A stretch of 64,000 bases of DNA from Chryseobacterium arachidis (GTDB lineage: Bacteria > Bacteroidota > Bacteroidia > Flavobacteriales > Weeksellaceae), in contig NZ_FQUT01000017.1 in the NCBI RefSeq assembly GCF_900129245.1, positions 1 to 64,000 of the forward strand, read 5' to 3'. The notes under the pieces were generated by a model. That model was not told where the DNA came from. It saw nothing but the letters and a program-made list of their open reading frames with translations, and did no database searches. Below, piece after piece: positions 45,631-54,845 of the stretch (the stretch's first letter is position 1; every line of letters begins with the position of its first letter). Both the position numbers and the translations under genes were made by a program.

Positions 45631-45785
45631 ACGCAAAGATTTTATTTAAAAACTAATTATTTAAGTGAGCAAAGAAGAATCAACAAGTTGATTTGATGAA
45701 GCTGTGTTTTCAAGCTTCGCGAGACAAATTTTATTTGCCTTTGCTTCCTAAAAATAATGTATAAAATTGAATTAAAACTTTGCGT
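45631..45785. repeat. 155-bp element with inverted ends ACGCAAAG / CTTTGCGT
   Basis: ACGCAAAG at 45631-45638 and CTTTGCGT at 45778-45785 bound a non-coding AT-rich segment that contains inner repeats of GCAAAG. The layout resembles the terminal-repeat element at 11667. The rest of 45511-45888 holds only the shared terminator. Confidence 0.5.
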
Positions 45786-45835
45786 TTAAAATAATAGCGT
45801 CATAAAAATTTTAAATAAGCTCTTACAAAAAGAAA

Positions 45836-45860
45836 AAACCACAGACAAAATCTGTGGTTT
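45836..45860. terminator. Terminator of lpdA, symmetrical
   Basis: AAACCACAGA-N5-TCTGTGGTTT followed on the minus strand by TTTCTTTTT. It lies about 29 nt past the lpdA stop codon. The core stem is identical to that at 43525-43543. Confidence 0.88.
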
Positions 45861-45888
45861 TAATATATTTAAAATTGATTATCTCAAA

Positions 45889-47277
45889 TTAAATGTGAAT
45901 CACTTCTCCGTAAGCAGCAGCAGCAGCTTCCATAATTGCTTCAGAAACTGTCGGGTGCGGGTGAATAGACTTGATGATTTCGTGACCTGTAGTTTCTAGT
46001 TTTCTAGCTACAACAGCCTCAGCAACCATATCTGTAACCCCTTCTCCGATCATGTGACAACCTAACCACTCACCATATTTAGCATCGAAAATAACTTTGA
46101 TGAAACCATCTGTATTTCCGTTCGCCGTAGCTTTTCCACTTGCGGAAAGAGGGAATTTACCCACTTTGATGTCGTATCCTTTTTCTTTAGCCTGTTTTTC
46201 TGTAAGACCAACAGAAGCCACTTCCGGGTGACAGTACGTACATCCAGGGATATTGCCATAGTCTATTTTCTCAACATGCATTCCTTTGATTTTTTCAACA
46301 CAAGTAATCCCTTCAGCAGAAGCAACGTGCGCCAAAGCCTGAGTAGGAATCAAATCTCCGATTGCGTAATATCCAGGAACTGAAGTTTCATACCATTCGT
46401 TGACCAAAACTCTACCTTTATCTGTCTGGATTCCCACTTCTTCAAGACCGATGTTCTCGATGTTGGCAGCGATTCCGACAGCAGAAAGTAAAATATCAGC
46501 TTCAAGAACGATGTTTCCTTTTGCCGTTTTTACAGTAGCTTTTACACCTCCTCCGCTTGTATCAACGCTTTCTACAGAAGCATTCGTCATAATTTCGATT
46601 CCTGATTTTTTCAGAGATTTCTCTAAGTGCTTAGAAATTTCCTCATCCTCTACAGGAACGATATTTGGCATAAATTCAACAACAGTTACTTTTGTGCCCA
46701 TTGTGTTATAGAAATCAGCAAATTCTACTCCGATAGCTCCGGAACCTACTACGATCATAGATTTTGGCTGCTCAGGAAGAGATAATGCCTGTCTATATCC
46801 GATTACTTTTTTACCGTCTTGTGGCAAGTTCGGTAATTCTCTGGAACGTGCTCCCGTTGCGATAATGATGTGATTACCTGTATATTCGGTTACTTTTCCG
46901 TCTTTATCCGTAACAGAGACTTTTTTACCTTTCTGTACTTTAGCCGTTCCTAAAATAACATCGATTTTATTTTTTTTCATCAGGAATTCAATCCCTTTGC
47001 TCATTTTGTTGGCAACTCCACGGCTTCTCTGAATTACGTTCGGAAATTCAAAACTTCCTTCCACTTTGTTCAAACCATAATCTTCAGCATGGTTAATATA
47101 ATGAAAAACCTGAGCCGATTTCAACAAAGCTTTAGTTGGAATACATCCCCAGTTAAGGCAAATTCCTCCTAAATTTTCTTTCTCGATAATTGCAGTTTTG
47201 AAACCCAACTGTGCCGCTCTGATTGCAGTAACATATCCACCAGGACCACTTCCGATGACAATAATATCGTAATTCAT
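45889..47277 (-). CDS. lpdA: Dihydrolipoyl dehydrogenase (E3)
   Basis: 462 aa from MNYDIIVIGSGPGGY; the frame extends upstream to 47328 without a reason to use it. FAD site GSGPGGY, redox-active disulfide in GGICLNWGCIPTKALLK (Cys pair), NAD site VVGSGAIGVEFADF, and the active-site HPHPTVSEAIMEA with the catalytic His-Glu pair near the C-terminus. It oxidises dihydrolipoamide of 2-oxo acid dehydrogenase complexes or the glycine cleavage system. It stands alone, and no E1 or E2 genes lie nearby. Confidence 0.96.
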   Translation of the reverse strand: MNYDIIVIGSGPGGYVTAIRAAQLGFKTAIIEKENLGGICLNWGCIPTKALLKSAQVFHYINHAEDYGLNKVEGSFEFPNVIQRSRGVANKMSKGIEFLMKKNKIDVILGTAKVQKGKKVSVTDKDGKVTEYTGNHIIIATGARSRELPNLPQDGKKVIGYRQALSLPEQPKSMIVVGSGAIGVEFADFYNTMGTKVTVVEFMPNIVPVEDEEISKHLEKSLKKSGIEIMTNASVESVDTSGGGVKATVKTAKGNIVLEADILLSAVGIAANIENIGLEEVGIQTDKGRVLVNEWYETSVPGYYAIGDLIPTQALAHVASAEGITCVEKIKGMHVEKIDYGNIPGCTYCHPEVASVGLTEKQAKEKGYDIKVGKFPLSASGKATANGNTDGFIKVIFDAKYGEWLGCHMIGEGVTDMVAEAVVARKLETTGHEIIKSIHPHPTVSEAIMEAAAAAYGEVIHI

Positions 47278-47387
47278 TAGTTTAAAATTTTTATGCGAAT
47301 TTAAGGAAAAATATTGGATGAAGCGCATTTATGATAATTCATCTGAGAATGCATCATAAAACAAGATTTTCATTTAATAAAAATAAA

Positions 47388-47416
47388 AAAAGAGAACACT
47401 TTTCGTATTCTCTTTT
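47388..47416 (-). terminator. Terminator of the small exported protein gene
   Basis: AAAAGAGAA-N11-TTCTCTTTT with a minus-strand T-rich tail (TTTTTATTTTTATT). It lies about 90 nt beyond the stop at 47508. Confidence 0.75.
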
Positions 47417-47507
47417 CATAAAAATTAATATCTTCTTAAAATTTCGTAAAACAAATAATATAGAATTAAGCTATACTGATTTTAATATTTTAAAAAAATC
47501 TTTGTTA

Positions 47508-47768
47508 TTACATCTTTCTAAGCAATCTTTTCTGATCCTGATATTTCTGATTTAAAGCCTTCAACTGATCTCTCTTCATTTGCTTCGTTGCCAGCGGATG
47601 GTTCAGAATTGCTTTTTTCTCCTGATTATATCTTTTATCCAGTTCACGCGATTTTGTAGCAATTAATTCGCTTTTTGAAGGATGCGGCGGTACTGGCGGC
47701 CGCTGTTGTGCAAAAGCACTTGTTGATAAACCTATCAATAAAATCGTTGATATAAAAAACTTTTTCAT
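47508..47768 (-). CDS. Small exported helical protein
   Basis: 86 aa with a signal peptide (MKKFFISTILLIGLSTSAFAQ). The mature part starts with a Pro-rich stretch (QRPPVPPHPS) followed by a long basic amphipathic helix (RELDKRYNQEKKAIL, KRDQLKALNQKYQDQKRLLR). It is a periplasmic coiled-coil-like protein of unknown role. It is followed by a terminator. Confidence 0.75.
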   Translation of the reverse strand: MKKFFISTILLIGLSTSAFAQQRPPVPPHPSKSELIATKSRELDKRYNQEKKAILNHPLATKQMKRDQLKALNQKYQDQKRLLRKM

Positions 47769-47890
47769 AACATTTATCTTTTTTGAATGATTTTAACTGA
47801 TTATTTAATTTCAATTAATTTCATTCAGGTTCGTCATCAATATTACAGATATCATACCATAATTTTCATCTTATGATTTTTTAAGATAAA

Positions 47891-49204
47891 TTACTTTCCT
47901 TTATAAGCAACTCTCCAGACAATACCGCTTACATCATCTGCCACCAACAGCGATCCATCTGCAATCTGTAAAACACCGACCGGTCTTCCGTACACATCTC
48001 CTTTAGCCTCATTAGCAATAAATCCAGTAAGAAATGGCTGAGACGGTCCTGCAGCTTTTCCGTTGGCAAAAGGCACAAAAGCTACCTGATAACCAACCAG
48101 CGAAGAACGATTCCAGGAACCATGCTGCCCGATGAAAGCTCCGTTTTTATATTTTTCAGGAAACTGTTTTCCCGTGTAGAAAGTAAGTCCCAAAGATGCA
48201 GTATGACTTCCCAGCGGAACATCCGGAACAATTGTTCTGGAAACCATTTCAGGATTTTCACCTTTTCTTCTGGGATCCTCATGCTTTCCGAAGTAAGCAT
48301 AAGGCCAGCCGTAAAAAGCATCTTTTTTTACACTCGTAAGGTAATCGGGAACAAGCTCGTCTCCAAGTTCGTCTCTTTCATTCACCACTGTCCAAAGTGC
48401 TCCGGTAGAAGGATTCCAGCTCATCCCAACAGGGTTTCTAAGACCCGATGCATAGATAATTTCAACGCTTCCATCAGGATTTACTTCCAGAATATTGGCT
48501 CTTCGGATCTCATTTTCCATTCCATGTTCTGCAACATTGCTTCCCGAACCTACCGTAATGTAGATTTTTGACTGATCTTTACTCGCGATGAGATTTCTCG
48601 TCCAGTGATTATTGTAACCTCCTGCCGGAAGGCTGACAATCTTTTTTCCGGGCTGGGTTATTTTTGTGTCGCCCAATTTATAAGGATAAACCCAAAGCCC
48701 GTCGGTATTGGCGACGTAAAATTTATCTTTAATGATGAGCATTCCGTAAGGCTGGTTCAGATGATCCAAAAATACGGACGAAGACTCTGCAACACCGTCT
48801 TTGTTGGCATCGCGGTAAAGAATAATCCTGTTGGCAGATTTACCACCCACTTCAGCATCACTTTTTCCGCTGATATCATTTTTAATTTTTTCCGTAGCCG
48901 AACGTTCGGAATTAGAAAGTACTACGAAAATATCCCCGTTTTCAGCCTGAATCATATTTCTCGGGCTCTTAATGTTTTCAGCAAAACGCGTAACCGTAAA
49001 ACCTTGCGGAGCAATAGGAGCTTTATCTTTCGGCCATCCAATCACGTTGCTGAACTTATTTTTCGAATTTTTTTCATCCGGTGCAGGCAATTTTAAAGTA
49101 TCTGTCTCGGTAACAACCTGCGTACCTGAAGAAACATTTTCTTTTTTATTTTCCTTGCAGCTAAAAAACAGCACTGCCAATGAAGGTAAGAGATAATTTT
49201 TCAT
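47891..49204 (-). CDS. Lipoprotein, PQQ-dependent sorbosone/aldose dehydrogenase-like
   Basis: 437 aa with a lipoprotein signal (LPSLAVLFFSC, lipobox Cys near residue 16). The body is a beta-propeller of the L-sorbosone dehydrogenase / glucose-sorbosone dehydrogenase type: APQGFTVTRFAENIKSPRNM at the start, NRIILYRDANKDGVAESS (calcium-type loop), GLRNPVGMSWNPSTGALWTVVNERDELGDELVPD and FIGQHGSWNRSSLVGYQVAF. It probably oxidises a sugar in the periplasm. The cofactor cannot be confirmed by eye. Confidence 0.85.
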   Translation of the reverse strand: MKNYLLPSLAVLFFSCKENKKENVSSGTQVVTETDTLKLPAPDEKNSKNKFSNVIGWPKDKAPIAPQGFTVTRFAENIKSPRNMIQAENGDIFVVLSNSERSATEKIKNDISGKSDAEVGGKSANRIILYRDANKDGVAESSSVFLDHLNQPYGMLIIKDKFYVANTDGLWVYPYKLGDTKITQPGKKIVSLPAGGYNNHWTRNLIASKDQSKIYITVGSGSNVAEHGMENEIRRANILEVNPDGSVEIIYASGLRNPVGMSWNPSTGALWTVVNERDELGDELVPDYLTSVKKDAFYGWPYAYFGKHEDPRRKGENPEMVSRTIVPDVPLGSHTASLGLTFYTGKQFPEKYKNGAFIGQHGSWNRSSLVGYQVAFVPFANGKAAGPSQPFLTGFIANEAKGDVYGRPVGVLQIADGSLLVADDVSGIVWRVAYKGK

Positions 49205-49249
49205 AAATTTTTAAGATTTGGTGTTAGAATAATTCCCGTCAAAAATTAC

Positions 49250-49282
49250 AAAAACCGTTCCCTTACACAGAAAACGGTTTTT
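49250..49282. terminator. Terminator between the GH3 gene and the sugar dehydrogenase gene
   Basis: AAAAACCGTT-N13-AACGGTTTTT, perfect 10-bp arms with A/T runs on both sides; it can work in either direction. For the GH3 gene it lies 29 nt past the stop. Confidence 0.88.
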
Positions 49283-49310
49283 ATATATTCTTAAAATTGT
49301 ATTGAAATTT

Positions 49311-51974
49311 TTATTCTACTTCAATATTCTGTTTTAAAGGCAGATTCTTAGAAGAATTTCCCACAAAAATTCTATACTCTCCTTTTTCAACAATCCAGTT
49401 CATTTTCTCATCTAAAAACTGCAATTCTTTCACTGGAACTTCAATTGAAATTTGTTTTGATTCTCCTGACTTTAATTCTACTTTTTGGAAACCTTTCAAT
49501 TCAATAATCGGCCTTGAAACTGAAGCCAACAAATCTTTTACGTATAACTGAATAACTTCACTTCCTGCTTTTGGGCCTGTATTTTTTACATTGACATTTG
49601 CGATGATTGTATCATTTTCAGAATATTTCGTTTGATTTAACTGTAAATCGGAAATTTCAAAAGTTGTATAGCTTAATCCAAAACCGAAAGGATATAAAGG
49701 TTCTCCGCTTAAATCATAGTAATCGTTTCCTCTTCCCGTCGGATGATGATTGTACGCTAAAGGCAACTGTCCTTCCTCAATCGGGAATGTAATCGGCAAT
49801 TTTCCCGAAGGATTTTCTTCTCCGAAAAGTACTTTCGCCACAGCATTTCCGCCTTCCTCTCCAGGATACCAAACATCTAAAATCGCACCGATTTTATCTT
49901 TCCAATCCGTAGTTTTTATAGCGGAACCTCCAACCAAGACAACCGTTGTCGGCTTACTTAGTTTTGAAACTTCGTGAATAAATTTTTCCTGATTTCCGGG
50001 CAAACTCAGCGAAGAACGATCCTGAAATTCACCTTCATGAATTCCTGCTATCACGACGATGTAATCTGCATTTTGAGCAAGCTTCAAAGCATCACTAAAA
50101 TCTTTTTGATAGTCATTCAAACCATAATTCCAAATCAATTCGATGTTGGCTTCTCCCCTGTTTTCATGGAATTCTACAATGATGTCATATTTTTGACCTT
50201 TAACGAAATCAATATTGATTGTTTTGGTTGAATAGCTCAGCTTTTCCCAATTGTCAATCAATAATTTACCGTTTACATATAATCTGAAACCGTCATTTCC
50301 ACGGAGTCCTAATTGATATTTTCCCGAATCTGGAGCTTCCAGTTTTCCTGTCCAGCGAACGCTGTAATGGTCCGGTTGAAGTTTTTCGGGATTTGGAGAA
50401 TATAATGTCCATTTGAAATTCAATTGTTCGTCTTGTTTTTCAAAAACAGGATTTCCTTTTAAATCAGTATTGGAAAAATAATTTCCTGTCAGTCCTTTTT
50501 GATTTTCTGAAGATAAAAACTCGGTCGGAACCGTTACAAATTGTTTCAAATTCCAATCAATTCCTTTTGAATAATTGACTTCAATATTTTTATTTTTAAC
50601 GAAATTTTTAATTCCATCTAAAATATTCACCTTCTTATTTCCCGGCCCTGAATAACCACCCAATCTTGCGTCAACTGCATCCGTTCCAATCACCAAAATC
50701 CTTTTATAATTTTCTGAAATCGGAAGTGTCTGATTATTATTCTGAAGTAAAACAAAAGATTCAACAGCAGTTTTTTCCGCTAAAGGCTTATGATTGATTT
50801 TCTTTAATTCTTTAATATCTTTATCAGAAACGTAAGGATTTTCAAACAATCCTAATTCAAATTTTGCTCTTAAAACTCTCGCTACTGCATCATCAATTCT
50901 CTCTTTTGAAATTCTTCCATCCAAAAACGGAGGAATAAACAATTTATAATGTTGATATTCGGTCTGGAAAATCACTTCAAGTCCCGCATTTATGGCCTGT
51001 GCAGAAGCATCATCATAATCTTTTGCCGTAAAATGCAAAACGTTTGCTCCACCAACTGCACTCGCATCGCTGATCACAAAACCTTTGAAATTCCATTCTT
51101 TTTTCAATTTTTCGGTGAGTAACCAATGATTTGCCGTTGAAGGTCTTCCATCCAATAAATTATAAGAAGTCATCACCGAACGACTTTTCCCTTGATTAAA
51201 GGCTTTTTGAAACGGAATTAAATGGGTTTCCTCCAAATATCTTTTACTCCAATGAATCGGATATGAATCTCTCCCACCTTCACCAACATTTGCCAAAAAA
51301 TGTTTCGGAGTCGTAATAATTCCCTGATTTTCAAAAGAACTGACAAAATTCACACCCATCACAGAAGTTAAAAATGGATCTTCGCCATACGTTTCCTCCG
51401 TTCTTCCCCATCGAACATCACTTGCCAAATTCACAACCGGAGTCAAAATCTGACGGATTCCTCTCAACTTCGATTCTTTTGCAATTGCTGTCGATACTTC
51501 TTTCATCAATTGAGGATTGAAGGTTGCTGACAAACCGATTGCTTGTGGAAAAGCGGTTGCTCCTTCACGCATTAATCCGTGTAAAGCCTCATCAAAAGGG
51601 ATAATCGGGATTCCCAACCGAGACTCTTCCACGAAATATTTCTGAATGGCGTTTATTTTTTTTGCCAGCCTTTCCGCGTCTTCATTTGCATTATATTTCA
51701 ACAATTGTCCGGCAACTCCACCGCCTTGGTTTCCCGCACTCACCTGCAATCCGAAAATTCCGTGGGAATATTGACCTTTCGGAACGTTATCCAAATCTCC
51801 GGGAGTCATGAAGCATTGCCAGAATTTTTCTTCTGGAGTCATGCGCCTTAATAAATCCTGGACTCTGGCTTCAATAGGCTGTTTGGGGTCTTTATATAAT
51901 GGTTTTTGAGCTGTAATACATGTTGTGCTCAATAACGAAATTATTACAATTTTAAATCGAAGTTTTAAAGACAT
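49311..51974 (-). CDS. Glycoside hydrolase family 3 with PA14 domain (beta-glucosidase-like)
   Basis: 887 aa with a signal peptide (IVIISLLSTTCITAQ). GH3 N-terminal barrel (about residues 90-340) with the nucleophile Asp in GFVISDASAVGG; the GH3 C-terminal sandwich is split by a PA14 domain at about 490-630 (GLTGNYFSNTDLKGNP, DSGKYQLGLRGNDGFRLYVN); a fibronectin-III-like end (EIPVKELQFLDEK). This is the layout of GH3 exo-enzymes with an inserted PA14, typically beta-glucosidase or beta-xylosidase. Likely periplasmic; the sugar specificity is unknown. It lies 246 bp downstream of the GH29 gene on the same strand. Confidence 0.92.
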   Translation of the reverse strand: MSLKLRFKIVIISLLSTTCITAQKPLYKDPKQPIEARVQDLLRRMTPEEKFWQCFMTPGDLDNVPKGQYSHGIFGLQVSAGNQGGGVAGQLLKYNANEDAERLAKKINAIQKYFVEESRLGIPIIPFDEALHGLMREGATAFPQAIGLSATFNPQLMKEVSTAIAKESKLRGIRQILTPVVNLASDVRWGRTEETYGEDPFLTSVMGVNFVSSFENQGIITTPKHFLANVGEGGRDSYPIHWSKRYLEETHLIPFQKAFNQGKSRSVMTSYNLLDGRPSTANHWLLTEKLKKEWNFKGFVISDASAVGGANVLHFTAKDYDDASAQAINAGLEVIFQTEYQHYKLFIPPFLDGRISKERIDDAVARVLRAKFELGLFENPYVSDKDIKELKKINHKPLAEKTAVESFVLLQNNNQTLPISENYKRILVIGTDAVDARLGGYSGPGNKKVNILDGIKNFVKNKNIEVNYSKGIDWNLKQFVTVPTEFLSSENQKGLTGNYFSNTDLKGNPVFEKQDEQLNFKWTLYSPNPEKLQPDHYSVRWTGKLEAPDSGKYQLGLRGNDGFRLYVNGKLLIDNWEKLSYSTKTINIDFVKGQKYDIIVEFHENRGEANIELIWNYGLNDYQKDFSDALKLAQNADYIVVIAGIHEGEFQDRSSLSLPGNQEKFIHEVSKLSKPTTVVLVGGSAIKTTDWKDKIGAILDVWYPGEEGGNAVAKVLFGEENPSGKLPITFPIEEGQLPLAYNHHPTGRGNDYYDLSGEPLYPFGFGLSYTTFEISDLQLNQTKYSENDTIIANVNVKNTGPKAGSEVIQLYVKDLLASVSRPIIELKGFQKVELKSGESKQISIEVPVKELQFLDEKMNWIVEKGEYRIFVGNSSKNLPLKQNIEVE

Positions 51975-51998
51975 CGCAAAATAATTTAATTTTTATAC

Positions 51999-52024
51999 GT
52001 TCTTTTGTCTTGAAACAAAAGAAC
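51999..52024. repeat. Perfect 10-bp inverted repeat, probable dispersed intergenic repeat
   Basis: GTTCTTTTGT-N6-ACAAAAGAAC, followed by CAAAAGTTCAAGAC, a phrase I associate with dispersed flavobacterial intergenic repeats. It sits in the leader between GH29 and GH3. No function can be assigned. Confidence 0.45.
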
Positions 52025-52220
52025 CAAAAGTTCAAGACTTGGAACTCTACGCTAAAAATTAAAATTTAATCCTAAAATTCCCAAAACTTGTGCGAATTCA
52101 ATATTTGTTCTTCGTTTCAATATTTGTCTCGCGCTTCAAACAATGGGAATTTCTTAACGGATTAAGTTTTAATTTTCTTAACGCTCCGATTTCCTAGGTC
52201 ATTTTTAAGACTGTTTATAT

Positions 52221-53663
52221 TTATTGTGTAATTTGAATTACGGTTGAATATTTTAATTGGTTTCTTTCTTTTGGTAAATTAATTTCAATTGAATTTCCTG
52301 TCTTTTTCCATTGAATTTTATTGGATAATCCCAGAACTTTTAATGATTTCGGCTTAAAATTTTCCGGAATTGTAAAACTTAATGTTGATGGAGATTGATA
52401 ATTTGACTGATCATCTAAATGAAAAATATTCACTGTTTTTCCGTCTATGCTTTGGGTGTAATAAAAATTTCCGTCGTGGTAAGGTGCAACACTTCTCGTC
52501 GCAAAAACCGCAGACTGGTTTTTATCCATCCAACCTGAAATTTCATTTAGTCTTTCATAAACAATGGCATCATAATCTCCGTTGGGTCCTGGAGCAATAT
52601 TCATCAGATAATTTCCTCCTCTTGAAATGATTTTGACTAAAGTTTCAATGATTTTCTGAGACGATTTATAATTGTCATTGGGAACATACGAAAACGAATC
52701 ACCCATTGTAATGCAGCTTTCCCATGGAATTGAAAGCGGTTTTTCCGGAACGGCCTGTTCAGGCGTCACATAATTTTCCCATTTTCCGGGAACCGTTCGG
52801 TCTACAATAATAATTCCGGGTTGATTTTTTCTAGCCATCGTTCCTATTTTATCCATGTCGATATCCTGCTCAACCTTGATGGTTCTTTGCCATTCAACAT
52901 TCTGATCGATCGTGTTAAATGGGCGAACCCAACCTCCATCTAACCAAAGAATATCTATTTTACCATAGTTTGAAGTAATTTCATTCAGCTGATTAAAGGT
53001 GAAATTCTTGAAATTGTTCCATCTTTCAGGGTATTTCTTCGGGTCGTAGTTTACATTTCGGTCTTTTGGAGGAAAATAGGACCACCAATAATCTTCGGAA
53101 TGCCAATCGGGTTTTGAGAAATAAGCTCCAATTTTGAAGCCTTCTTTTCGGAAGGTATTGAAAATTTCTTTCGTTACATCGGCTTTTGGATTTTTAGAGA
53201 AAGGTGTTTTTGAGGAAGTAACTTTATAATCAGATTGTTGGGTATCAAACATGGCAAAACCATCGTGATGTTTTGTTGTGAATACCACATATTTCATTCC
53301 CGCTTTTTTCACTGCATCTGCCCATTTCTTAGGATCAAATTGAGTCGGATTGAAAGTCGTCTGAAGATTTTCATAGTTTTTCACATATTCGTAGTACGAT
53401 TTTCCGTGTTCCGGTTTTCTCTGCGTCCACGATTCATCTTCCGGACAGAGGCTCCAGCTTTCCACAATTCCCCACTGGCTGTACGTTCCCCAATGCATGA
53501 AGAGCCCAAATTTTAAATCCTGCCAGTTTTCCAGATTCTTAACAACCAAAGGATCTGTTGGTTTCTGATAGCCTTCCGAAACATTATGAGCCTGTGAAAA
53601 AAAAGTAGATGATATGAGTAATGATGAAAGAAATAAGGTTTTCGTTTTTGGCTTGATGAGCAT
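52221..53663 (-). CDS. Alpha-L-fucosidase (GH29)
   Basis: 480 aa with a signal peptide (LFLSSLLISSTFFSQA). The fold is the GH29 (beta/alpha)8 barrel: GLFMHWGTYSQWGIVESWS near residue 50, KKAGMKYVVFTTKHHDGFAMFD, and the nucleophile Asp in KIDILWLDGGWV. It removes alpha-L-fucose from glycans, in the periplasm or outside. It is upstream of the GH3 gene on the same strand. Whether the true substrate is fucosylated host or algal glycans cannot be told. Confidence 0.93.
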   Translation of the reverse strand: MLIKPKTKTLFLSSLLISSTFFSQAHNVSEGYQKPTDPLVVKNLENWQDLKFGLFMHWGTYSQWGIVESWSLCPEDESWTQRKPEHGKSYYEYVKNYENLQTTFNPTQFDPKKWADAVKKAGMKYVVFTTKHHDGFAMFDTQQSDYKVTSSKTPFSKNPKADVTKEIFNTFRKEGFKIGAYFSKPDWHSEDYWWSYFPPKDRNVNYDPKKYPERWNNFKNFTFNQLNEITSNYGKIDILWLDGGWVRPFNTIDQNVEWQRTIKVEQDIDMDKIGTMARKNQPGIIIVDRTVPGKWENYVTPEQAVPEKPLSIPWESCITMGDSFSYVPNDNYKSSQKIIETLVKIISRGGNYLMNIAPGPNGDYDAIVYERLNEISGWMDKNQSAVFATRSVAPYHDGNFYYTQSIDGKTVNIFHLDDQSNYQSPSTLSFTIPENFKPKSLKVLGLSNKIQWKKTGNSIEINLPKERNQLKYSTVIQITQ

Positions 53664-53704
53664 AACGTTTAGTTTTTGCTAATTTAATATTTCACCGGAA
53701 AATT

Positions 53705-53818
53705 TTAACCAAAAAAGACACAAAAGATTAAAACACATTAGAATTTAAGATTATTATCACACTTTATAGAAGAACACATTAGTTTTGAAAATCAAAGATT
53801 TTCTGTTGCGTGGGTTTC
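53705..53818. repeat. Partial copy of the 11.7-kb terminal-repeat element
   Basis: Shares with 11667-11832 the order TTAACC..AAAAGA, CACAAAAGATT, AAAACAC.TTAG, AACACATTAGTTT..AAAATC. The right end is diverged (GTTGCGTGGGTTT). It lies in the gap between the fucosidase and the TIGR01777 gene. Confidence 0.45.
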
Positions 53819-53841
53819 TAATTCCGTTTATTTTTTTATTT

Positions 53842-54735
53842 TTAAATCAAATCATTAAATGCAGATTCAATATTTGAATAAGTAAATTCAAAGCCACTTT
53901 TCATTAATTTTTCAGGATAAACATTTCGGCTTTTCAGTAATAATTCTGTTTCACTTTTTAAAAATATAGAGGCAATTTCCAGTTGCCAGACAGGAGCATT
54001 CAATCCTAACGGAATTTTCATTTCTTTTCTTAATTTTCGCATAAAATCTTCATTAGACAAAGGATTTGGAGCCGTTACGTTGATTTCTCCTGAAATATTT
54101 TCATTGTCAATTATAAATTCGACTGCTCTGCAAAAATCATCAATATGAATCCAGCTAACATTCTGATTTCCTCTTCCCTGTTTTCCGCCTAACCCTAATC
54201 TTGTGATGGTTTTCAGTTTTGGAAAAGCGCCACCGTTATTCCCTAAAACGATGGAAGTTCTTAAAGCAACTTTCCGCACATTTTCTGTTTTTACTTTAAA
54301 AAATTCTTTTTCCCAGCTTTTGCAGATGTTCATAGAAAAATCGTCGCCGATAATTCCGTTTTCTTCTGTGTTTAAATGAGTTTCTGAATGAACATAAATA
54401 GTCGCCGAACTTGCATTCAACCAAATTTTAGGCTTATTGACACACTCATCGATTGCCTGTTGAAGAACTTTTGTACTTTCAATTCTTGAATTGTAAATTT
54501 CTTTTTTGTTCTTTTCCGTATATCGGCAATCGACAGATTTTCCTGTTAGATTGATTAAAACATCAGCATTTTCAAGCACATTTTTCCATTCGCCCAACGT
54601 TTTTGCATTCCAGTATATTTCATTTTCACGTTTTGGATTTCTGGTTAAAATATAAACCTGATTTCCTTTTTCTGTAAAGTATTTTTCTAAATTCTTGCCT
54701 AAAAAACCTGTTCCGGCTGCAATGATTATTTTCAT
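53842..54735 (-). CDS. TIGR01777-family NAD(P)-dependent oxidoreductase (YfcH-like)
   Basis: 297 aa from MKIIIAAGTGFLGKNLEKYF. SDR/epimerase Rossmann motif GTGFLGKN, then LINLTGKSVDCRYTEKNKKEI, WLNASSATIYVH, VALRTSIVLGNNGGAFPKL and GRGNQNVSWIHIDDFCRAVEFI: all are family hallmarks. Substrate unknown. The longer open frame to 54801 starts MLSLSKH, a known translation of a dispersed repeat, so I reject that start. It lies in the minus-strand block with DUF2071 and SRPBCC genes. Confidence 0.9.
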   Translation of the reverse strand: MKIIIAAGTGFLGKNLEKYFTEKGNQVYILTRNPKRENEIYWNAKTLGEWKNVLENADVLINLTGKSVDCRYTEKNKKEIYNSRIESTKVLQQAIDECVNKPKIWLNASSATIYVHSETHLNTEENGIIGDDFSMNICKSWEKEFFKVKTENVRKVALRTSIVLGNNGGAFPKLKTITRLGLGGKQGRGNQNVSWIHIDDFCRAVEFIIDNENISGEINVTAPNPLSNEDFMRKLRKEMKIPLGLNAPVWQLEIASIFLKSETELLLKSRNVYPEKLMKSGFEFTYSNIESAFNDLI

Positions 54736-54781
54736 TTGGTTGATGGTATTTAGTTGATGGCTGATGGATTTAAATATGAGA

Positions 54782-54805
54782 TGCTTCGACAGGCTCAGCA
54801 TGACA
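54782..54805. repeat. Dispersed palindromic repeat (MLSLSKH type)
   Basis: The stretch GCTTCGACAGGCTCAGCATG is a widely seen intergenic palindrome that gives MLSLSKH when translated. It is in the gap between the TIGR01777 and DUF2071 genes. Confidence 0.65.
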
Positions 54806-54845
54806 TTGCGAATGCTAAATGTTTTAAAAGTCTATGAATAACTTT

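Noticed and set aside
54736..54801. Longer start of the TIGR01777 gene (MLSLSKH)
   Set aside because: This is the translation of a dispersed palindromic repeat; the family starts at MKIIIAAGTG.
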